Source of the DNA: Paracoccus marinus
GTDB taxonomy: Bacteria > Pseudomonadota > Alphaproteobacteria > Rhodobacterales > Rhodobacteraceae
Reading direction: 5' to 3'
Length of the DNA: 64,000 nucleotides
NCBI RefSeq assembly: GCF_007018965.1
Contig: NZ_VJYZ01000033.1
Span: 248,001 to 312,000 of the forward strand
Part shown: positions 35,911 through 46,643 of the stretch, piece by piece
Numbering within the stretch: the stretch's first letter is position 1
Layout: each line of letters opens with the position of its first letter
Notes under the pieces: generated by a model
What the model was told of the DNA's origin: nothing
The model's database searches: none
Seen by the model: only the letters and a program-made list of their open reading frames with translations
Made by a program: the position numbers and the translations under genes

Positions 35911-35936
35911 AAAAGGCCGCACCCGAAGGCGCGGCC
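35911..35936 (-). terminator. UUCG-loop terminator of the outer-membrane protein gene
   Basis: On the minus strand a 9-bp stem (GGCCGCGCC with GGTGCGGCC, one G-U pair) is capped by the stable tetraloop TTCG and followed by TTTTTC. It lies 21 bases after the stop of the outer-membrane gene. Confidence 0.9.
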
Positions 35937-35957
35937 CGAAGTTCAATGGTGGTGCGA

Positions 35958-36674
35958 TCAGAACTTGAAGTTCACGCCGACCTTGAGGTTGTGGAAGCTG
36001 GGCGTCGCGTTGGTGTAGACGCCGCCGGTGGTCACATCGACCTCGGTGGTGCCGAAGTCGCTGTATTCGTATTCGCCGGTGATCGACATGCGCTCGCTGA
36101 CCATCTTTTCGGCGCCCAGACCGATCACGTAGCCGTCGGCGTCATATTCGGCCTCGTTGTCGCCCGACGAGTAGGTGAAGTCGCCCTTCTGATAGCCGGC
36201 GATGCCGTAGATCAGCGTGTCGGGGCGCACCTGGTAGCCGGTCTTGAACTTGATCGCGAGGACGCTGTCGACTTCGCTTTCGAAGTCGCCGGCACCGACG
36301 CCGCCCAGTGCGAAATCGAAGTCGTCCGAGATGTCGCCGCCCTGGTAGGACAGTTCCGGGCCGAACACGACGCGGTCGCGCTGCCAGCGATAGCCGACGC
36401 GAACGCCGATGTTGGCGCCCGAAAGCTCGGCGTCGCCCAGGTTGCCGATAAGGCTGTCGGCGGGCGTGAAGAGACCGATGCGGTCGTCGCCGCCAAAGGC
36501 GTAGCCGAGCGTCGCACCGACATAGCCGCCCTGCCAGTTACCGACGGCGGGTTCGACGACGACGGGCGTCGCGGGCTCGACCTCGACAACCGGGGCAGCG
36601 TAGCCACCTGCCTGCGCCGAGGCGGTGAAGCCGAGCGCGAATGCGGCGGCGAGCGAGAGGGTGGTGATACGCAT
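35958..36674 (-). CDS. Outer-membrane beta-barrel protein (porin-like/OmpA-like barrel)
   Basis: The 238-residue protein has a signal peptide (MRITTLSLAAAFALGFTASA, cut after AQA) and a short Pro/Val-rich linker. An eight-strand-type barrel follows with alternating hydrophobic residues, for example GNWQGGYVGATLGYAFG, IGVRVGYRWQRD and the terminal NLKVGVNFKF ending in Phe as recognised by the Bam machinery. Start ATG 36674 has GGGAGA upstream. It is a single-gene unit with a strong terminator. Confidence 0.9.
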   Translation of the reverse strand: MRITTLSLAAAFALGFTASAQAGGYAAPVVEVEPATPVVVEPAVGNWQGGYVGATLGYAFGGDDRIGLFTPADSLIGNLGDAELSGANIGVRVGYRWQRDRVVFGPELSYQGGDISDDFDFALGGVGAGDFESEVDSVLAIKFKTGYQVRPDTLIYGIAGYQKGDFTYSSGDNEAEYDADGYVIGLGAEKMVSERMSITGEYEYSDFGTTEVDVTTGGVYTNATPSFHNLKVGVNFKF

Positions 36675-36845
36675 CGACAGTCTCCCAAAAACGAACTTTG
36701 CAGGATCCGGACAGGCGGCAGCCATACCCTCGCCAACGTGTTTAGCGGCCCGGGGGGTCGTCGGGCAACCCGCGCCCACCCCGTTTTTTCCAAGGTGTCG
36801 CTTTTCGGCCATAGCTCACCCGTGGGTTGAGTAAAGCCGAATCGC

Positions 36846-39340
<2,495 letters not shown>

Positions 39341-39400
39341 AGAAACACACAATATTTTGCGGGTTTCCGCCATGCGTGCAGGGGGTGGCACGCCCGGTCG

Positions 39401-40366
39401 TCAGCGTTCCTTGACGTAGGGCTCGCCGCCCGCGCGCGGCGGCGTCGCGCGGCCGATGAAACCGGCCAGGATGATGACCGTCAGGATGTAGGGCAGCGCG
39501 TTCATGAACATGGACGGCACGGTGAACGGACCAAGGTCGATGTTCGGAAAACGGTTCGCCACAGCCTCCATCAGCCCGAACAGGAACGTGGCCCCCAACG
39601 CGCGCCACGGCCGCCAGTTGGCGAAGATCAGCGCCGCCAGCGCGATGTAGCCGCGCCCCGCCGACATCTCCTTGACGAAGCCCGCAGACAGGCCGGTCGC
39701 GAGATACGCGCCCGCAAGCCCGGTCAGCAGCCCGGTGATGGCGATGGCGGTCCAGCGCAGGCGCGTGACCGACACGCCCGCCGTATCGACCGAGGCGGGG
39801 TTTTCGCCCACGGCCCGCAGCCGCAGCCCGAAGCGGGTGCGGTAAAGCAGCCACCACGTCGCGGGCACCGCCAGCAGCGCGGCATAGACCAGCGGCGTAT
39901 GGCCCGACAGCACGTCGGAATACAGCGGCCCGATCACCGGCACGGGCGCGATCCGGTCGGCAAAGGGCAGCTTCCATTCGGCGAACCGCGCCGCCCCTTC
40001 CAGCGCCGGGGTGCGGCCGCCAAGGCCGAACCACGTCTGGCCCAGCAGCACGGTCAGGCCCGAGGCGAGGAAGTTGATCGCGACGCCCGAAATCAGCTGG
40101 TTGCCGCGGAAGGTGATCGACGCGGCCCCGTGGATCAGCGACAGCGCCAGCGACCCCGCGACCCCCGCCGCAAGACCGATCCAGACATTGCCGGTGACGG
40201 CGGCCGCGGCGGCCGAGGCGAAGGCCGCCATCAGCATCTTGCCTTCCAGCCCGATGTCGAAGATGCCCGAGCGTTCGGAAAACAGCCCGGCAAGGCACGC
40301 CAGCAGCAGCGGCGTCATCAGCCGCACGGCGCTGTCGAGGATCTGGATGACGGTCGCTACGTCCAT
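39401..40366 (-). CDS. BMP-family nucleoside ABC transporter permease 2
   Basis: The 321-residue inner-membrane permease is homologous to the YufQ/NupQ-type subunits of purine nucleoside importers. Landmarks are LACLAGLFSERSGIFDIGLE (the EAA-like coupling segment near residue 30) and RAVGENPASVDTAGVSV. I chose ATG 40366, whose A overlaps the previous stop (TGATG), over the 5-codon-longer ATG 40381. It ends the four-gene operon. Confidence 0.92.
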   Translation of the reverse strand: MDVATVIQILDSAVRLMTPLLLACLAGLFSERSGIFDIGLEGKMLMAAFASAAAAAVTGNVWIGLAAGVAGSLALSLIHGAASITFRGNQLISGVAINFLASGLTVLLGQTWFGLGGRTPALEGAARFAEWKLPFADRIAPVPVIGPLYSDVLSGHTPLVYAALLAVPATWWLLYRTRFGLRLRAVGENPASVDTAGVSVTRLRWTAIAITGLLTGLAGAYLATGLSAGFVKEMSAGRGYIALAALIFANWRPWRALGATFLFGLMEAVANRFPNIDLGPFTVPSMFMNALPYILTVIILAGFIGRATPPRAGGEPYVKER

Positions 40367-41445
40367 CAGCGCCGCCCCCACAGCCGTTCAAGCGGCATCC
40401 GCACCATGTTGTCCAAGGACCCGGTGAACAGGATCACGAGCGCCTGGATCACGGTAATCAGCTCGCGCGGGATCGACGTCCACAGCGCCAGTTCCCCGCC
40501 GCCCTGGTACAGGAACCCGAACAGCAGCGCCGCCAGCAGGATGCCGAAGGGATGGTTGCGCCCCATCAGCGCGACGGCGATGCCGATGAAGCCCGCGCCC
40601 TCGACGCTGTTCAGAAGCAGCCGCTCCGCCTCGCCCATGACGTTGTTGACGGCCATGAGGCCGGCGAGCGCGCCCGAGATCATCATCGCGACGACGGTGA
40701 TCCGCACCGGCGAGATGCCGGCGTAGCGGGCGGCGCGCTCGGACCGGCCGAAGGACCGGATCTCGTAGCCGAGCCTCGTGCGCCAGATCAGCAGCCAGAC
40801 CACCACGCAGGCGGCGACGGCGATCAGGAAGGTGATGTTGGCGGGGGTGTTCTTGCCCCATTCGACCCCGACGCCAGCGGCAAGGTCGGTCAGCTTGGGC
40901 AGGCGCGTGCTGTCGGGGAACCGGGCGGACGCCGGGTCCATGCTGCCCGCGGGGCGCATCAGGTTGACAAGGACGTAGTTCAGCAGTGCCGCTGCGATGA
41001 AGTTGAACATGATCGTCGTGATGACGATGTGGCTGCCGCGTTTCGCCTGCAGGATCGCCGGGATGAACGCCCACGCCGCGCCGAACAGCGCCGCCCCGAT
41101 CATCGCGGCGGGCAGCGCCACCCCCCAGTGCGGCCACGGCAGCGCCAGCGCCACCAGCGCGACGCCAAGTCCGCCCAGCGTCGCCTGCCCCTCGGCCCCG
41201 ATGTTGAACAGCCCCGCGTGGCTCGCGACTGCGACGGCCAGCGCGGTGAAGATGAAGTTCGTCGCGTAATACAGCGTAAAGCCCCAGCCGTAGCTGGACC
41301 CCAGCGCGCCCGTGACCATGGTCCTGAGCGCGGTCCAAGGGTTCTCGCCGATGGCGAGGATCACCAGCGCCGAGATGGCGAAGGCCAGAACCAGCGACAG
41401 AAGCGGCGTCAGGACGATGTCGGCCCAGCGGGGCAGGCGGGTCAT
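40366..41445 (-). CDS. BMP-family nucleoside ABC transporter permease 1
   Basis: The 359-residue permease of the YufP/NupP type has about eight to ten membrane helices. Landmarks are VASHAGLFNIGAEGQATLGG (coupling helix region), GSHIVITTIMFNFIAAALLN and IRSFGRSERAARYAGISPVR. It starts at ATG 41445, sharing its A with the stop of the ATPase gene (TGATG), and is coupled in the same way to permease 2. Confidence 0.93.
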   Translation of the reverse strand: MTRLPRWADIVLTPLLSLVLAFAISALVILAIGENPWTALRTMVTGALGSSYGWGFTLYYATNFIFTALAVAVASHAGLFNIGAEGQATLGGLGVALVALALPWPHWGVALPAAMIGAALFGAAWAFIPAILQAKRGSHIVITTIMFNFIAAALLNYVLVNLMRPAGSMDPASARFPDSTRLPKLTDLAAGVGVEWGKNTPANITFLIAVAACVVVWLLIWRTRLGYEIRSFGRSERAARYAGISPVRITVVAMMISGALAGLMAVNNVMGEAERLLLNSVEGAGFIGIAVALMGRNHPFGILLAALLFGFLYQGGGELALWTSIPRELITVIQALVILFTGSLDNMVRMPLERLWGRR

Positions 41446-43163
41446 CAGATGATCCCCTTGGAAGGCGAAGGCGAGGCGGGCCCGGCGTCGGACGGCTGTC
41501 CGGCGGGGCGGTCGGGGGCCGCGGCTTCCGGCGGGATCCCGTCCTGCGGCCGCGTCGTCGCCGGATCGCAGCCGGCCATCAGCAGGCCCAGTTCGCCCGC
41601 GTCGGTCTGGCCGGGCAGGCGCTCGCCCATGATGCGGCCGTCGAACATCACCGCGATCCGGTCGGACAGCTGCATGATCTCGTCCAGTTCCACGCTGACC
41701 AGCAGGATCGCGCGGCCGGCGTCGCGTAGCGCGATGATGCGGCGGTGGATGAACTCGATCGCGCCGATGTCCACGCCGCGCGTGGGCTGGCCGATCAGAA
41801 GGACGGCCGGATCGTTCTCGATCTCGCGCGCGACGACCAGCTTCTGCTGGTTGCCGCCCGAGAAGTTGCGGGACGCGAGGTCGGGGTCGCGCGGGCGCAC
41901 GTCGAACTGTTCCATCCACGCCGCGGCCTCGGCCCGCATCGCGCCGGTGTCCATCAGCCAGCCGCGCCCGTAGCGGGCGCGGTCGTGATAGCCGAAGGCG
42001 GTGTTTTCCCAGGCGGCGAAGTCCATGATGAGCCCTTCGGCCTGCCGGTCCTCGGGGATGTGGCCGACGCCTGCATCACGCCGCGCGCCCGCGTCGGTGC
42101 GGGTAAGCGGCAGGGGCCGGCCGTTCAGCGTCAGCGAGCCCTCGACCCTGGCGCCCGGCTCGGGGTAGCCGCCGAGGATTTCCAGAAGCGCGCTCTGCCC
42201 GTTGCCGCTGACCCCGGCGAGGCCCAGGATCTCGCCCGCGCGCAGGGTCAGGTCGATGCCGCGCAGGCGCTCGACCCCGTCCTTGTCCACCATCCGCAGG
42301 CCGCGCAGGTCGAGGACCGCGGGGCCGGGCGCGGCGGGCGTCTTGCCGCTGTCCAGAAGCACCTTGCGACCCACCATCGCCTCGGCCAGCTTTTCGGGCG
42401 AGGTGTCGCGCGTGGGCATGGTCGCCACGATCTCGCCGCGCCGCATGACGCTGACGGTGTCGGTGATGTCCATGATCTCGCGCAGCTTGTGGGTGATCAG
42501 GACGATGGTCTTGCCCTGGTCGCGCAGGCCGCCGAGGATGCGGAACAAGTGGTCGGCCTCGGCCGGGGTCAGGACGCCGGTCGGTTCGTCCAGGATCAGG
42601 ATCTCGGCCTGCCGATACAGCGCCTTGAGGATTTCGACCCGCTGCTGGTGGCCCACGGACAGCGTTTCCACCGGCCGGTCGGGATCGACCTGCAGGTCGT
42701 AGTCGGCGGCCAGCCGCTGTAATTCGCCCCGCGCGCGCGACAGCGACCGGCGCAGCCAGGGCCCGTCCTCGGCCCCGAGGATCACGTTTTCCAGGACGGT
42801 GAAGTTCGGGACCAGCTTGAAGTGCTGGAACACCATGCCGATGCCTGCGCGGATCGCGGTCTGGCTGTCGGTGATCGCGATCTCGCGCCCGCCGATGCGG
42901 ATCGTGCCCGCGTCGGGGCGGTAGAAGCCGTAGAGGATCGACATCAGCGTGGACTTGCCCGCGCCGTTCTCGCCCACGATGCCGTGGATCGACCCGCGCG
43001 CGACCGTCAGGTCGATGTCCTTGTTGGCCTGCACCGGGCCGAACGCCTTGGAAATGCCGCGCAGCTCGATCGCAGGGCCGGGCGCGGGCAAGGGCGCGGG
43101 CACGCCCGTGCGGGAGCCGGGGCCTTCAGCGGGCCCCGGTCGATGTTCGACGCCCAGGGTCAT
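41445..43163 (-). CDS. BMP-family ABC transporter ATP-binding protein (duplicated ATPase)
   Basis: The 572-residue protein contains two ABC cassettes. The first has Walker A GENGAGKSTLMSIL, an atypical signature (ETLSVGHQQRVEIL) and Walker B ILILDEPTGVLTPAEADHL. The second has a degenerate Walker A (GVSGNGQSALLEIL), the signature NFSGGNQQKLVVARE and LIGQPTRGVDIGAI. This RbsA/YufO-like arrangement energises nucleoside uptake. A Pro-rich 20-residue extension precedes the first cassette. It overlaps the BMP gene by 4 bases. Confidence 0.94.
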   Translation of the reverse strand: MTLGVEHRPGPAEGPGSRTGVPAPLPAPGPAIELRGISKAFGPVQANKDIDLTVARGSIHGIVGENGAGKSTLMSILYGFYRPDAGTIRIGGREIAITDSQTAIRAGIGMVFQHFKLVPNFTVLENVILGAEDGPWLRRSLSRARGELQRLAADYDLQVDPDRPVETLSVGHQQRVEILKALYRQAEILILDEPTGVLTPAEADHLFRILGGLRDQGKTIVLITHKLREIMDITDTVSVMRRGEIVATMPTRDTSPEKLAEAMVGRKVLLDSGKTPAAPGPAVLDLRGLRMVDKDGVERLRGIDLTLRAGEILGLAGVSGNGQSALLEILGGYPEPGARVEGSLTLNGRPLPLTRTDAGARRDAGVGHIPEDRQAEGLIMDFAAWENTAFGYHDRARYGRGWLMDTGAMRAEAAAWMEQFDVRPRDPDLASRNFSGGNQQKLVVAREIENDPAVLLIGQPTRGVDIGAIEFIHRRIIALRDAGRAILLVSVELDEIMQLSDRIAVMFDGRIMGERLPGQTDAGELGLLMAGCDPATTRPQDGIPPEAAAPDRPAGQPSDAGPASPSPSKGII

Positions 43164-44173
43164 CCCGCCGGGCAGGCGTTGTCGGTCATGTAGTCGTGGA
43201 CCTTGGTCTCGCCGGCGACGATCTTGGCCGTGGCGTCCTCGACCGCGGCCATCATCTCGGGCGTGATGAGCGGCTTGTTGTTGTCGTCCATCGCGAGCCC
43301 CACGCCGTCGGACTTGAGGTCCATGACCTTCACGCCCGGCTCGACCGCCGTGCCGGCCTTGAACGCCTCGTAGACCGAGTTGTCCACGCGCTTGAGGACC
43401 GAGGTCAGGACCTTGCCCGGGTGCAGGTGGTTCTGGTTGCTGTCGACGCCGACCGACAGGACGTTGGCGTCGGCCGCCGCCTGCAGCACGCCGATGCCGG
43501 TGCCGCCGGCGGCGGCATAGATCACGTCGGCGCCCTGCGAGATCTGGGCGCGGGCGAGCTCCGCGCCCTTCACCGGGTCGTTCCAGGCGGCGGGCGTGGT
43601 GCCGGTGAAGTTGGTCACGATCTTGCCGTCGGGCCGCGCGGCCATGAAGCCCTGCGCGTAGCCGCACTGGAACTTGTGGATCAGCGGGATGTCCATGCCG
43701 CCGATGAAGCCGGCGGTGCCGGATTTCGACGACATCCCGGCAAGGATTCCCGCGAGGTACGACCCCTCGGGCTCGCTGTAGACGACCGATTGCACGTTCG
43801 GCTGTTCGACCACGGTGTCGATGATGACGAAGCGGGTGTCGGGATAGTCGGGCGCGACCTGGTTCAGCACGTCGGCAAAGGCGAAGCCGGTCGTCACGAT
43901 CGGGTTCGCGCCGGTTTCGGCCAGCCGGCGCAGCGCCTGTTCGCGCTGTGCCTCGGACTGCATTTCCAGTTCCTTGTAGGTGCCGCCGGTTTCCTCGACC
44001 CAGCGCTGCGCGCCGGCAAAGGCGGCCTCGTTGAACGACTTGTCGAACTTGCCGCCGAGATCGAAGATCAGCGCGGGCTCGGCCAGCGCGCCGGTGGCGG
44101 TCGCGGCGACGGCCAGGGCGACGGTCAGGGCGGGCGTCGCGCCACCGGCCAGAAGGGATTTCAGAAGGCTCAT
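43160..44173 (-). CDS. BMP-family ABC transporter substrate-binding protein
   Basis: Periplasmic binding protein of the basic membrane protein/Med family, which binds purine nucleosides in studied members. The 337-residue product has a signal peptide (about 1-34, cut near ALAEPA), then LIFDLGGKFDKSFNEAAFAG, the family start. GADVIYAAAGGTGIGVLQAA and SVGVDSNQNHLHPGKVLTSV are also present. ATG 44173 is preceded by AAAGG. It is the first gene of the operon, so regulation probably occurs in the 135 bases upstream. Confidence 0.94.
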   Translation of the reverse strand: MSLLKSLLAGGATPALTVALAVAATATGALAEPALIFDLGGKFDKSFNEAAFAGAQRWVEETGGTYKELEMQSEAQREQALRRLAETGANPIVTTGFAFADVLNQVAPDYPDTRFVIIDTVVEQPNVQSVVYSEPEGSYLAGILAGMSSKSGTAGFIGGMDIPLIHKFQCGYAQGFMAARPDGKIVTNFTGTTPAAWNDPVKGAELARAQISQGADVIYAAAGGTGIGVLQAAADANVLSVGVDSNQNHLHPGKVLTSVLKRVDNSVYEAFKAGTAVEPGVKVMDLKSDGVGLAMDDNNKPLITPEMMAAVEDATAKIVAGETKVHDYMTDNACPAG

Positions 44174-44250
44174 CGGGGCACCTTTCGCGTGGGCAGCTGT
44201 CGAACCTGCCGCCATGGCGGCATTCGGGGGCGGGCTGCCCGCGACTGCCA

Positions 44251-44272
44251 GATTGCGAAGATTAGCGCAATC
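44251..44272. promoter_or_regulatory. Perfect inverted repeat upstream of the nucleoside transporter operon
   Basis: GATTGCG (44251-44257) and CGCAATC (44266-44272) form a perfect 7-bp dyad with an 8-base AT-rich centre. It lies 78 bases before the start of the BMP gene and is not followed by a T-run on either strand, so an operator is more likely than a terminator. The cognate regulator is unknown. Confidence 0.45.
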
Positions 44273-44308
44273 GGGGGCCGGGGCGTCAACGGGATTCGTG
44301 CCGTGGGG

Positions 44309-44734
44309 TTAAGGGCTTCGTTCCAGCGACTTTCCCATCGTCAGCGCGTCGATCCCGGCGCCGTAGTAATCGCGCCTGCGCCCGGTCCGTGCCCAGCCCG
44401 CGCCCGCATACAGCGCCTGCGCCGCCGCGTTGTCGGACGCCACCTCGAGAAAACCCCGCGCCGCGCCCCGCACGCGGGCGACCGCGTCGAATTCGTCCAC
44501 GAGCGTCCGGCCAAGGCCCTGGCGGCGCGCCGACGGCTCGACCGCGAGCGTCAGCAGCTCGGCCTCGTCGGCGGCGGTGCGGCCGATCAGGAAGGCGTTC
44601 GGGCGCACCAGCAGGAACGCGCCGGGCAGCGACGCCATGTCCTCGATCTCGGCCGCCGACCACGGGCGGGGGTGGGTGAAGCAGCGCGCGTGCAGCGCGG
44701 CCAGGTCGGCAATGGTGATGTCGGCGGGGGGCAT
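44309..44734 (-). CDS. rimI: GNAT N-acetyltransferase, RimI-like
   Basis: The 141-residue GCN5-type acetyltransferase has the acetyl-CoA loop LAVEPSARRQGLGRTLVDEF (R/QxxGxG/A, about 69-88). WSAAEIEDMASLPGAFLLV is N-terminal, and NAAAQALYAGAGWARTGRRRDYY is the typical RimI tail. RimI acetylates ribosomal protein S18 in E. coli. The adjacent tsaB, 6 bases upstream, supports this name, as the pair is often linked. Confidence 0.87.
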   Translation of the reverse strand: MPPADITIADLAALHARCFTHPRPWSAAEIEDMASLPGAFLLVRPNAFLIGRTAADEAELLTLAVEPSARRQGLGRTLVDEFDAVARVRGAARGFLEVASDNAAAQALYAGAGWARTGRRRDYYGAGIDALTMGKSLERSP

Positions 44735-44740
44735 GGGAAC

Positions 44741-45361
44741 TTACGGCAGCAGCACGGGGGCCGGATCGCGGGGGGGCGCGGCGTCGGCCGGGCGCAGGTA
44801 CAGGGGCGCGGGGCGGGGGATGGGGGTGCCGCCCGCGATCCGGGCTGAGATGATCCGGGCTGAGGCGATGCGGGCGATCGCCACCGCGGCGGGGACGGTG
44901 GCGGCGTGGACAGGCGGGCCGGGCGGCAGGTCGTCAGGCACCGCCTGGCCGGGCCCGCCCATCGGGCCGGTGGCGTCGAAGTCCTGCCAGAACACCTCGT
45001 CCCCGCGCGCCGCGACGATCGCGCGGGTCGGGCGGGGCGCGTCCAGCGCGGCGGCCTCGGTCACCGTCACCCCGACCGCAGGGACGCCCAGCGACAGCGC
45101 CAGCCCCCGCGCCGCCGCGACGCTGATGCGGATGCCGGTGAAGTTTCCGGGCCCCACGCCGACGCCGATCCCGGCGAGGTCGGCAAAGCCCACCCCGGCC
45201 GCGGCGAGCGTGTCCTGGATCACGCCCATCAGCCGCTCGGCCTGGCCCTTGGCCATCGGCTCGAACCGCATGGCCAGCACGCGGTCGCCCGATACGACAG
45301 CGGCCGCGCAATGCGCGGCCGAGGTGTCGAAGCCGAGGACGGGACCGGCCGTGTCAGGCAA
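44741..45361 (-). CDS. tsaB: tRNA threonylcarbamoyladenosine synthesis protein TsaB
   Basis: A partner of TsaD/TsaE in making t6A37 on ANN-decoding tRNAs. The N-terminal half is typical: VLGFDTSAAHCAAAVV, GVGVGPGNFTGIRISVAAAR and VTVTEAAALDAPRP. The last 50 residues carry a repetitive IARIASARIISARIAG stretch made by a 15-bp tandem repeat. The 206 residues are normal in total. It overlaps nfu by 8 bases. Confidence 0.92.
   Translation of the reverse strand: MPDTAGPVLGFDTSAAHCAAAVVSGDRVLAMRFEPMAKGQAERLMGVIQDTLAAAGVGFADLAGIGVGVGPGNFTGIRISVAAARGLALSLGVPAVGVTVTEAAALDAPRPTRAIVAARGDEVFWQDFDATGPMGGPGQAVPDDLPPGPPVHAATVPAAVAIARIASARIISARIAGGTPIPRPAPLYLRPADAAPPRDPAPVLLP
44837..44881 (-). repeat. 15-bp tandem repeat, 3 copies, inside tsaB
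   Basis: Plus-strand units at 44837, 44852 and 44867 (GATCCGGGCTGAGAT, GATCCGGGCTGAGGC, GATGCGGGCGATCGC) encode I-A-R-I-A / S-A-R-I-I-like pentads near the C-terminus of TsaB. Confidence 0.85.
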
Positions 45362-45914
45362 CCGGCCGGACCTCGGTCACTTCGGGGATGTAGTGGCGCA
45401 GCAGGTTCTCGATCCCCATCTTCAGCGTCAGGGTCGATGACGGGCAGCCGGCGCAGGCGCCCTTCATGTGCAGATAGACGACGCCGCGGTCGAAGCCGTG
45501 GAACGTGATGTCGCCGCCGTCCTGCGCGACCGCGGGGCGCACCCGGGTGTCAAGCAGTTCCTTGATCTGCACCACGATGTCGCCGTCGGGGCCGCTGTGT
45601 TCGCTGTGCCCGTCATCGGCGGGGGCGCTGTCGGCCAGCGCGGGCAGGCCCGACTGGTAGTGTTCCATGATCGCGCCCAGGATCGACGGCTTGATCTGGT
45701 CCCAGAGCGCCGGGTCGGTCTTGGTCACGGTGACGAAGTCGTTGCCCAGGAACACGCCGGCCACGCCGGGCACCCCGAACAGGCGTTGCGCCAGCGGGCT
45801 TGCGGCGGCGCTGTCGGGTCCGGGGAAGTCGGCCGTGCCGGACGCCAGCACCGTCTCGCCCGGAAGGAACTTCAGCGTCGCGGGGTTGGGGGTCGTTTCC
45901 GTCTGGATGAACAT
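45354..45914 (-). CDS. NifU/Nfu-type iron-sulfur cluster carrier
   Basis: The 186-residue product has an N-terminal Nfu domain (MFIQTETTPNPATLKFLPGE, VAGVFLGNDFVTVTKTD) and a C-terminal NifU-like domain. Its cluster ligands are in MKGACAGCPSSTLTLKMGIE (CxxC). It delivers [Fe-S] clusters to apoproteins. The Asp/Gly/His-rich spacer near 90-110 is variable in the family. It is first of the nfu-tsaB-rimI operon. Confidence 0.93.
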   Translation of the reverse strand: MFIQTETTPNPATLKFLPGETVLASGTADFPGPDSAAASPLAQRLFGVPGVAGVFLGNDFVTVTKTDPALWDQIKPSILGAIMEHYQSGLPALADSAPADDGHSEHSGPDGDIVVQIKELLDTRVRPAVAQDGGDITFHGFDRGVVYLHMKGACAGCPSSTLTLKMGIENLLRHYIPEVTEVRPVA

Positions 45915-45994
45915 GGGCTCGCTCCTGCTACGGTTCGGATATGGTCGCAGGGGGGCATCGAGTCAAGGAAAGCCCGTCCCGCAGCGCCGCCGCT

Positions 45995-46450
45995 TCAGGT
46001 GATCTGCTGCAGCCGCTCGGCCGAGATGTCGCCGGGCACGATGGTCAGCGGGCAGGGCAGCGAGGCCACGTCGCGCAAGAGCCGCGCGACCAGCGGCCCC
46101 GGCCCCTGCGTCTCGGTCGAGGCGCCCAGCACAACCACGCCGATCTCGGGGTCGGCGCCGATCTGCGCCAGCAACTCGGCGCTGGGCTCGCCCTCGCGGA
46201 TGACCAGCTCGGGTTCCAGCGCGGTCTTGTCGCGCATCCACTTGGCGAAGACCTGGAAATGCGCCTCCAGCCGCTCTTGCGCCTCGGCGCGCATTACCTC
46301 GGCCACGCCCATGCCGTGCTGGATCTCGTCGGCGGCGATCACGGCCAGCACCTGCACCGATCCGCCGGTCGCCGATGCCCGCAGCGCCGCATAGCGGATC
46401 GCGTTGAGACTTTCGCGGGTGTCGTCGAGGACGACGAGGAACTTGCGCAC
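45995..46450 (-). CDS. Universal stress protein (UspA family)
   Basis: The 151-residue cytosolic protein has the UspA fold: RKFLVVLDDTRESLNAIRYA at the N-terminus and the nucleotide-binding-like VVVLGASTETQGPGPLVARL (G-x2-G-x9-G region) near residue 112. LPCPLTIVPGDIS is at the end. It is a single gene, divergent from the sugar transferase across about 190 bases. Confidence 0.9.
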   Translation of the reverse strand: MRKFLVVLDDTRESLNAIRYAALRASATGGSVQVLAVIAADEIQHGMGVAEVMRAEAQERLEAHFQVFAKWMRDKTALEPELVIREGEPSAELLAQIGADPEIGVVVLGASTETQGPGPLVARLLRDVASLPCPLTIVPGDISAERLQQIT

Positions 46451-46643
46451 GGGGTTTCCTTTCCTGCACCGGAACCGTCACGCCCCGGCGGCGGAGACGG
46501 CGGCGGGGCAACGGCGCAGCGTGTCAAATCCGCAAGCCCGCCGCAAGATCACGGTTATTTCGTCGCTCCATGGATTTTCATTGACCTTTCGTGGTGCTAG
46601 GGGGTCGGAAAGAGTCCGGTGAAGACTTGGTGAAAGGTTGGGC

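Noticed and set aside
44251-44272. Dyad as the terminator of rimI
   Set aside because: No T-run follows on the minus strand and the stem is only 7 bp with an 8-base loop; an operator fits better.
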